Source of the DNA: Pontiella desulfatans | GTDB taxonomy: Bacteria; Verrucomicrobiota; Kiritimatiellia; Kiritimatiellales; Pontiellaceae | Length of the DNA stretch: 64,000 bases | Assembly: GCF_900890425.1 (NCBI RefSeq) | Contig: NZ_CAAHFG010000001.1 | Coordinates: 4,154,001 to 4,218,000, forward strand | Reading direction: 5' to 3' | Shown: positions 59,939 to 64,000 of the stretch, one piece after another | Position numbering within the stretch: the first letter of the stretch is position 1 | How the letters are laid out: each line of letters opens with the position of its first letter | Position numbers and translations under genes: made by a program | The notes under the pieces: generated by a model | What the model was told of the DNA's origin: nothing | The model's database searches: none | Seen by the model: only the letters and a program-made list of their open reading frames with translations

Positions 59939-60493
59939 ATGAGCGAAGAACAAGCCAACCTTGAAGAAATGATCAAACAGCTGACCGCCCGCGTGGAGGA
60001 GCTCGAAGAAAACGCGCCCGGCGACAAGCTGACGCTCGGCGTCATGAGCGGGGATCTCGACTATACCATCGCCGCCTTCATCATCGCCCTCGGTGCAACG
60101 GCCTACGACATGGAGGTGGATATGTTCTTCACCTTCTGGTCGCTCTCCGCCCTGCGTGATCCGAAGAAGAAAGTGAAGAAGGACTTCCTCGGAAAAATGT
60201 TCGGCGCCATGTTGCCGTCCAGCTCAAAGAAGCTCCCGCTTTCCAAGATGCAGATGATGGGCATGGGCCCGCCAATGATCCGCGCGGTGATGAAAATGCA
60301 CAAGGCCAAGTCGCTCGAAGAGCTGATGGCCGACGCCGCCGAATTCGGCGTCCGCATCCATATCTGCGAAATGTCCATGGGCGTCATGGGCATCAAAAAA
60401 GAAGAAATCATCGATTACCCGCATCTGGACTTCGTCGGCGTCGGCACGTTTGTCGATATGTTCCAGGGCTCGAAGCAGTGCTTCTTTATGTAG
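59939..60493 (+). CDS. DsrE/DsrF/DrsH-like protein
   Basis: 184 aa; a GGAG site lies about 10 bases before the ATG. An N-terminal coiled-coil segment (EEMIKQLTARVEELEENAPG) precedes the DsrE fold (LTLGVMSGDLDYTIAAFIIA, MFFTFWSLSALRDP). The conserved cysteine is in FGVRIHICEMSMGVMGIK (about Cys143), the position of the DsrE persulfide carrier. Methionine-rich middle part (KMQMMGMGPPMIRAVMKMHK). It would hand sulfur to or from TusA encoded next. Confidence 0.88.
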   Translation: MSEEQANLEEMIKQLTARVEELEENAPGDKLTLGVMSGDLDYTIAAFIIALGATAYDMEVDMFFTFWSLSALRDPKKKVKKDFLGKMFGAMLPSSSKKLPLSKMQMMGMGPPMIRAVMKMHKAKSLEELMADAAEFGVRIHICEMSMGVMGIKKEEIIDYPHLDFVGVGTFVDMFQGSKQCFFM

Positions 60494-60498
60494 GGGAA

Positions 60499-60556
60499 TG
60501 ATGAGTGAAACGTGAGGCGTGATTTTTGAAGTTCACGCCTCACGGCTCACTCGTCA
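60499..60556. repeat. Inverted repeat of the GTGAGGCGTGA type
   Basis: Arms 60499-60522 and 60533-60556 match at about 22 of 24 positions around TTTTTGAAGT. It makes a long hairpin between the dsrE-like gene and tusA and may uncouple their expression. Confidence 0.75.
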
Positions 60557-60595
60557 CGCAATTTTCAATCAACTAACAACGACAGGAGAACAACC

Positions 60596-60847
60596 ATGAG
60601 TGAAGAACTGAAAGCATTGGACGTAGCCATTGAAGTAGACGCACGCGGAACCGCTTGCCCCGGCCCCTTGCTGGAAGCCAAACGCGCGATTGCCGATTGC
60701 CCCGTCGACGGTGTGATGTGCGTACTTTCGTCTGACGAAGGCACGATCATCGATATCCAGCGCTGGAGCAAAAAGATGAAGCACGAATATGTCGGCGACT
60801 ATGAAGACGATGGCTTCTGGCGTGTCTACATGAAGAAACTCGGGTAA
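60596..60847 (+). CDS. TusA-family sulfurtransferase
   Basis: 83 aa, AGGAG 6 bases upstream. The signature GTACPGPLLEAKRAI contains the CPxP persulfide cysteine. The rest (VLSSDEGTIIDIQRWSKKMK) fits the small two-layer TusA fold. Transfers sulfane sulfur between proteins. Context with DsrE and HdrA resembles sulfur-carrier sets in sulfur-metabolising anaerobes. Confidence 0.92.
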   Translation: MSEELKALDVAIEVDARGTACPGPLLEAKRAIADCPVDGVMCVLSSDEGTIIDIQRWSKKMKHEYVGDYEDDGFWRVYMKKLG

Positions 60848-60866
60848 CCGTTTTTCTTCCGTTACC

Positions 60867-60940
60867 GGTTGTCGGTTACTGGTTATCAGTGACCGGCTTC
60901 CGGAACCGCTTTGATAACCAATAACCAGCAACTGACAACC
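60867..60940. repeat. Imperfect inverted repeat between tusA and the MvhD-like gene
   Basis: Arms GGTTGTCGGTTACTGGTTAT (60867 onward) and its gapped reverse complement ending GACAACC at 60940. A scattered intergenic repeat type; it ends 12 bp before the next start codon. Confidence 0.6.
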
Positions 60941-60951
60941 CGAGCAGAGCG

Positions 60952-61359
60952 ATGATGAAAAGCAACGAACCGCAACCCAAGATTCTGGTCTTCTCGACCA
61001 ACAGCATTTCGGATCCAGGCATCGACCTGGCCGGAAGCGCCCACATGCACTATTCCACCGCGGTGCAAGTGATTCCCCTGCCCTGCTCCAGCGGCGTCAA
61101 GCCTTCGTGGATCGTCCACGCCATCAAGCAGGGCTTCGACGGCGTCTTCGTGGCAGGCTGCGGCGGCGACTGCGCCTTCCTGGCCGACTGCACCCCGCGC
61201 ACCAGCGCGTTGATTAAACAGGCGCAGGAACTGATGAAGGAAAACGACATCAGCCCGAAGCGGCTCAAGATGTCAGGCCTCTGCTCGGTCTGCGCCGACA
61301 ACTTTGTGGCGCACATGAACGCATTCCAGAAAGACCTCATCAAGTTGGAGGAACAATGA
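60952..61359 (+). CDS. MvhD/FlpD-like iron-sulfur subunit (hydrogenase iron-sulfur subunit family)
   Basis: 135 aa; adjacent ATGs at 60952 and 60955. MvhD pattern: VIPLPCSSGVKPSWIVHAIK, GVFVAGCGGDCAFLADCTPR and LKMSGLCSVCADNFVAHMNA. Five to six cysteines can hold a 2Fe-2S cluster. In methanogens MvhD passes electrons to HdrA, and here it overlaps the HdrA-like gene by 4 bp. It probably links an electron donor to the bifurcating flavoprotein. Confidence 0.87.
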   Translation: MMKSNEPQPKILVFSTNSISDPGIDLAGSAHMHYSTAVQVIPLPCSSGVKPSWIVHAIKQGFDGVFVAGCGGDCAFLADCTPRTSALIKQAQELMKENDISPKRLKMSGLCSVCADNFVAHMNAFQKDLIKLEEQ

Positions 61360-64000
61360 GCGATAAAAAAGAAATGGACTACGATGTAATGGTGGTCGGC
61401 GCCGGAACGGCCGGCATGGAAGCCTCCCTTTCCCTCGGCGACATGGGCTTCAAGGTGCTGCTCGTCGAAAAAGACCCCAGCATAGGCGGCCGCACCATTC
61501 TGCTTTCCAAGGTGTTCCCTACCCTCGACTGCGCCAGCTGTATTTCGACCCCGAAAATGGCCCAGAGCCTGCACCACCCGAATATTACGTTGATGACCTA
61601 CAGCGAAGTCGATGGCGTCACGAAAAACGCCGACGGCACCTTCCACGTCAACATGCACAAGAAGCCGACCTATGTCGACCAGACCACCTGCACCGGCTGC
61701 GGCCAGTGCGAAAGCGTCTGCACCGTGCCGATTCCCGACGAATATAACTACAACATGATTGCCCGCCGCGCCGCGCACATCCCCTTTCCGCAGGCCATTC
61801 CGAAAAAGGCGGTCATCAGCCGCAGCGCGCAACCGCCTTGCACACACACCTGCCCGGCCGGCGTTAAGCCGAGCGGCTTTGTTTCGCTGGTGCGCTCCGG
61901 GAAATATGAAGAAGGCTTCAAGCTCCACCTGGCCGACGCCCCGCTCGTCGGCAGCCTCAGCCGCGCCTGCTACGCCCCGTGCGAAGGCGAATGCACCCGC
62001 GACGAAATGGAAGGCTCGGTCAACATCCGCGCCATCAAGCGCTTCATGGTCGATTGGTACTACGACCGCCATCCCGAGCCGGACTACGGCCCGGTTGAAA
62101 CCCAGCTCGATTCCAAGGTCGCCATCATTGGTTCCGGCCCCGGCGGACTGACCGCCGCGTTCCACCTGGCCAAACAGGGCCATCAGGTGACGGTCTTCGA
62201 ATCCGAACCGCAGGCCGGCGGCATGCTGCGCCACGGGATGCCCGCCTACCGCATGCCCAAGTCGCTGCTCGACCGCGATATCAAAAACATCACCGCTCTT
62301 GGCGTAGAGATTAAAACCAGTACACCGGTCGAAAGCATTGCCTCCCTCAAGGAAGCCGGCTACGACGCCGTCTTCGTGGGCGTCGGCAACCAGAATCCGC
62401 GCATTATTCCAATCACCGGAAACAATCTCGCCGATGTTACCGACTGCATGTCGTTCCTGAAAGACACCAATGTCGGCGACGAACTGCCCGACATCGAAGA
62501 TAAGGATTTTGTCGTGCTCGGCGGCGGCAACGTGGCGCTCGATGTGGCCCGCGCCGCGGTTCGCATGGGCACCAAGAGTGTTTCGATCGTCTGCCTGGAA
62601 GAAAAAGACCAAATGCCTGCGCTCGACTTCGAAGTCCGCGAGGCGGACGAGGAAGGCATCACGTTCTACACCGGCGTCTCCACCAAGCGCATCTACACCG
62701 ATGATGCCGGCAACAGCATCCTGGAAGTGCTGAAGGTCGACCAAATCAACTTTGACGAAAACGGCCGCATGACCGGCTTCTCCACTGCCGAAGGATCGGA
62801 ACAGCAGATTCCCGCAGACGTGGTGGTGATGGCCGTCGGCCTTTCGCCGAGCACCATCCCGTTCGAGAATGAGCTGGAGCTCAACGGCAACAAAACCATC
62901 CCGGTTAACAAGCAAACCCTCCAGACCGCGGATCCGATGGTCTTTGCCGGCGGCGATGCCGTGCTCGGCCCGTCGATCATCGTCGAAGCCATGGGACAAG
63001 GCCGCAAAGCCGCGTTCTACATCGACCGCATGCTCAAGGGCGAATCGCTCGACGTTGGCTTTGAAGTAGAGCTGGAAGCGGCCGACAAAGAGGAGATTCT
63101 CTCCTGTTCGAAGAACTGTTCCTCTCTGGCCCCGACCGCAATCCGCGAACTCGAACCGCACAAGCGTATTCAAAGCTTCGAGGCCTATGAAGAAACCATG
63201 ACCGAAAGCGAGGCGCGCCATTCCGCCAACCGGTGTTTAGGTTGCGGCGAGTGCTCGCAATGCCGGGAGTGCGTGAATGTCTGCCCCGGCGACTGCATCA
63301 ACTTCAACATGGGCACGGACAACCTCGAAATGACCGTCGGCTCGGTGATCATTTCCACCGGCTACGAAATTCTCGATCCGGCCGGCAAGGAACTCATGGG
63401 TTACGGCAGATATCCCAACGTCATCTCCGGCCCGCAGATGGATCGCCTGCTGGCGCCGACCCGCCCCTACAACGGCGTGCTGCGCCCGTCGGACGGCAAG
63501 GAACCGGAAAACATTGCCATCGTACTCTGCAACGGTTCGCGCGACCACACGGTCTGCAACCCGCTCTGCTGCCGCATCGGCTGCATGTATTCCGCCAAGC
63601 ACGCGCAGCTCGTGATGGGTGCGCTGCCGATGGCGGATGTGACCATCTACTACATCGACTTCCGCGCGTTCGGTAAAGGCTACGACGAATTCTACGAACA
63701 GTCGAAGGGCATGGGCGTGCAGTACACCAAAGGCAAGGTCGCCCGGATCGATGAGATCGAAGGCGGCAACCTGAAGGTGCACTACGAAGATATGGAAGGC
63801 GAAGGCGGCCTGCAGGAAGCGGAGCACGACATGGTCGTTCTGACCGTCGGCTTCCTGCCCAATCTCGAATCGCTCAAGCTCTTCAAAGGCAGCGAACTCG
63901 AAGCCGATGAATTTGCCTACATCAAGGAACCGGACGCGACCTCGCAACCGGGACGCACCAACATCGAAGGCTTGTTTGCCGCCGGCACCGTCATCGGTGC
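61356..64000 (+). CDS. HdrA-like flavoprotein with inserted GltD-like NAD(P)H module (partial, 3' end outside window)
   Basis: 881 codons visible without a stop. Order: HdrA-type FAD motif VVGAGTAGMEASLSL (residues 12-26), CASC, a 4Fe-4S site CTGCGQCESVC, then a DPD/GltD-type cysteine domain (CTHTCPAGVKPSG, CYAPCEGECTRDE). Next come an FAD motif IIGSGPGGLTAAFHL, an NAD(P) motif VVLGGGNVALDVARAA, a ferredoxin stretch CLGCGECSQCRECVNVCP, and the C-terminal HdrA part (CNPLCCRIGC, YYIDFRAFGKGYDEF). A second flavin and NAD(P)H site in one chain would suit electron bifurcation with the MvhD-like subunit. Confidence 0.88.
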   Translation, partial: MSDKKEMDYDVMVVGAGTAGMEASLSLGDMGFKVLLVEKDPSIGGRTILLSKVFPTLDCASCISTPKMAQSLHHPNITLMTYSEVDGVTKNADGTFHVNMHKKPTYVDQTTCTGCGQCESVCTVPIPDEYNYNMIARRAAHIPFPQAIPKKAVISRSAQPPCTHTCPAGVKPSGFVSLVRSGKYEEGFKLHLADAPLVGSLSRACYAPCEGECTRDEMEGSVNIRAIKRFMVDWYYDRHPEPDYGPVETQLDSKVAIIGSGPGGLTAAFHLAKQGHQVTVFESEPQAGGMLRHGMPAYRMPKSLLDRDIKNITALGVEIKTSTPVESIASLKEAGYDAVFVGVGNQNPRIIPITGNNLADVTDCMSFLKDTNVGDELPDIEDKDFVVLGGGNVALDVARAAVRMGTKSVSIVCLEEKDQMPALDFEVREADEEGITFYTGVSTKRIYTDDAGNSILEVLKVDQINFDENGRMTGFSTAEGSEQQIPADVVVMAVGLSPSTIPFENELELNGNKTIPVNKQTLQTADPMVFAGGDAVLGPSIIVEAMGQGRKAAFYIDRMLKGESLDVGFEVELEAADKEEILSCSKNCSSLAPTAIRELEPHKRIQSFEAYEETMTESEARHSANRCLGCGECSQCRECVNVCPGDCINFNMGTDNLEMTVGSVIISTGYEILDPAGKELMGYGRYPNVISGPQMDRLLAPTRPYNGVLRPSDGKEPENIAIVLCNGSRDHTVCNPLCCRIGCMYSAKHAQLVMGALPMADVTIYYIDFRAFGKGYDEFYEQSKGMGVQYTKGKVARIDEIEGGNLKVHYEDMEGEGGLQEAEHDMVVLTVGFLPNLESLKLFKGSELEADEFAYIKEPDATSQPGRTNIEGLFAAGTVIG

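Noticed and set aside
61050-63221. Long open frame antisense to the HdrA-like gene, and a similar one opposite the large secreted protein (7394-9625)
   Set aside because: Both mirror the real coding strand, with Val/Gly/Arg-rich low-information protein and no start signals.

Overview
The window looks like the chromosome of an anaerobic, probably marine member of the PVC group. Kiritimatiellota close to Pontiella is my best guess. The basis is a high-GC host sequence, an Rnf complex, SHD1-domain secreted proteins, large exported proteins with lamin-tail, chitobiase-like and Ca-binding repeats, a sulfatase relic and an Hdr-type electron-bifurcation operon. This placement is inference from gene content; no rRNA or ribosomal protein marker lies in the window.

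Layout. 1-3.6 kb (minus): rnfDCBA, with rnfD running off the left edge. 3.9-14.5 kb: housekeeping genes (ribbon-helix-helix protein, Na+/H+ antiporter, lipid A acyltransferase, 6-phosphogluconolactonase, large secreted proteins, M16C peptidase). 14.6-24.3 kb: an AT-richer accessory island next to tRNA-Leu(CAG), with a 185-bp MITE-like element, an XRE regulator, an ArdC-type antirestriction protein, a sliding-clamp-like protein, surface proteins, a truncated integrase and a scrap of a peroxiredoxin gene. 24.5-29.2 kb: lysC-hom and two secreted or membrane proteins.

29.5-48.6 kb holds the most interesting system. It contains a giant secreted CotH-kinase-type protein, a VTC-domain protein with a DUF4956 membrane protein, an HlyD/TolC export pair, a ferredoxin / ferric-reductase-like cytochrome b / Tat-exported flavoprotein operon, a four-EF-hand secreted protein, and an OmpR-type two-component system. 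The sensor kinase carries in its extracytoplasmic domain an EF-hand pair closely matching the secreted EF-hand protein. Six transcription units here are preceded by the same element: ATGACAA-N4-TTMAT, then YGTCAT, always exactly 39 bp end to end, and in five of six a further TTYAATGG-like block at a fixed distance. I read this as one regulon, possibly calcium-responsive. It is interrupted by a PaaX-like gene with an in-frame stop, bounded by two identical 43-bp palindromic repeats.

48.5-55.8 kb: a lipoprotein, a frameshifted secreted protein, an IclR regulator, a di-heme hydrazine-synthase-alpha-like protein, a lipoprotein with an FMN-attachment-like motif, a RES/Xre toxin-antitoxin pair and a sulfatase relic. 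56.0-59.4 kb: a tightly overlapping operon of beta-propeller, PhnD-like binding lipoprotein, NapG-like and NapH/NosR-like iron-sulfur proteins. 59.6-64.0 kb: ArsR regulator, DsrE-like protein, TusA, MvhD-like subunit and an HdrA with an inserted GltD-like module, running off the right edge. Together with Rnf this suggests ferredoxin- and flavin-based energy metabolism tied to sulfur transfer.
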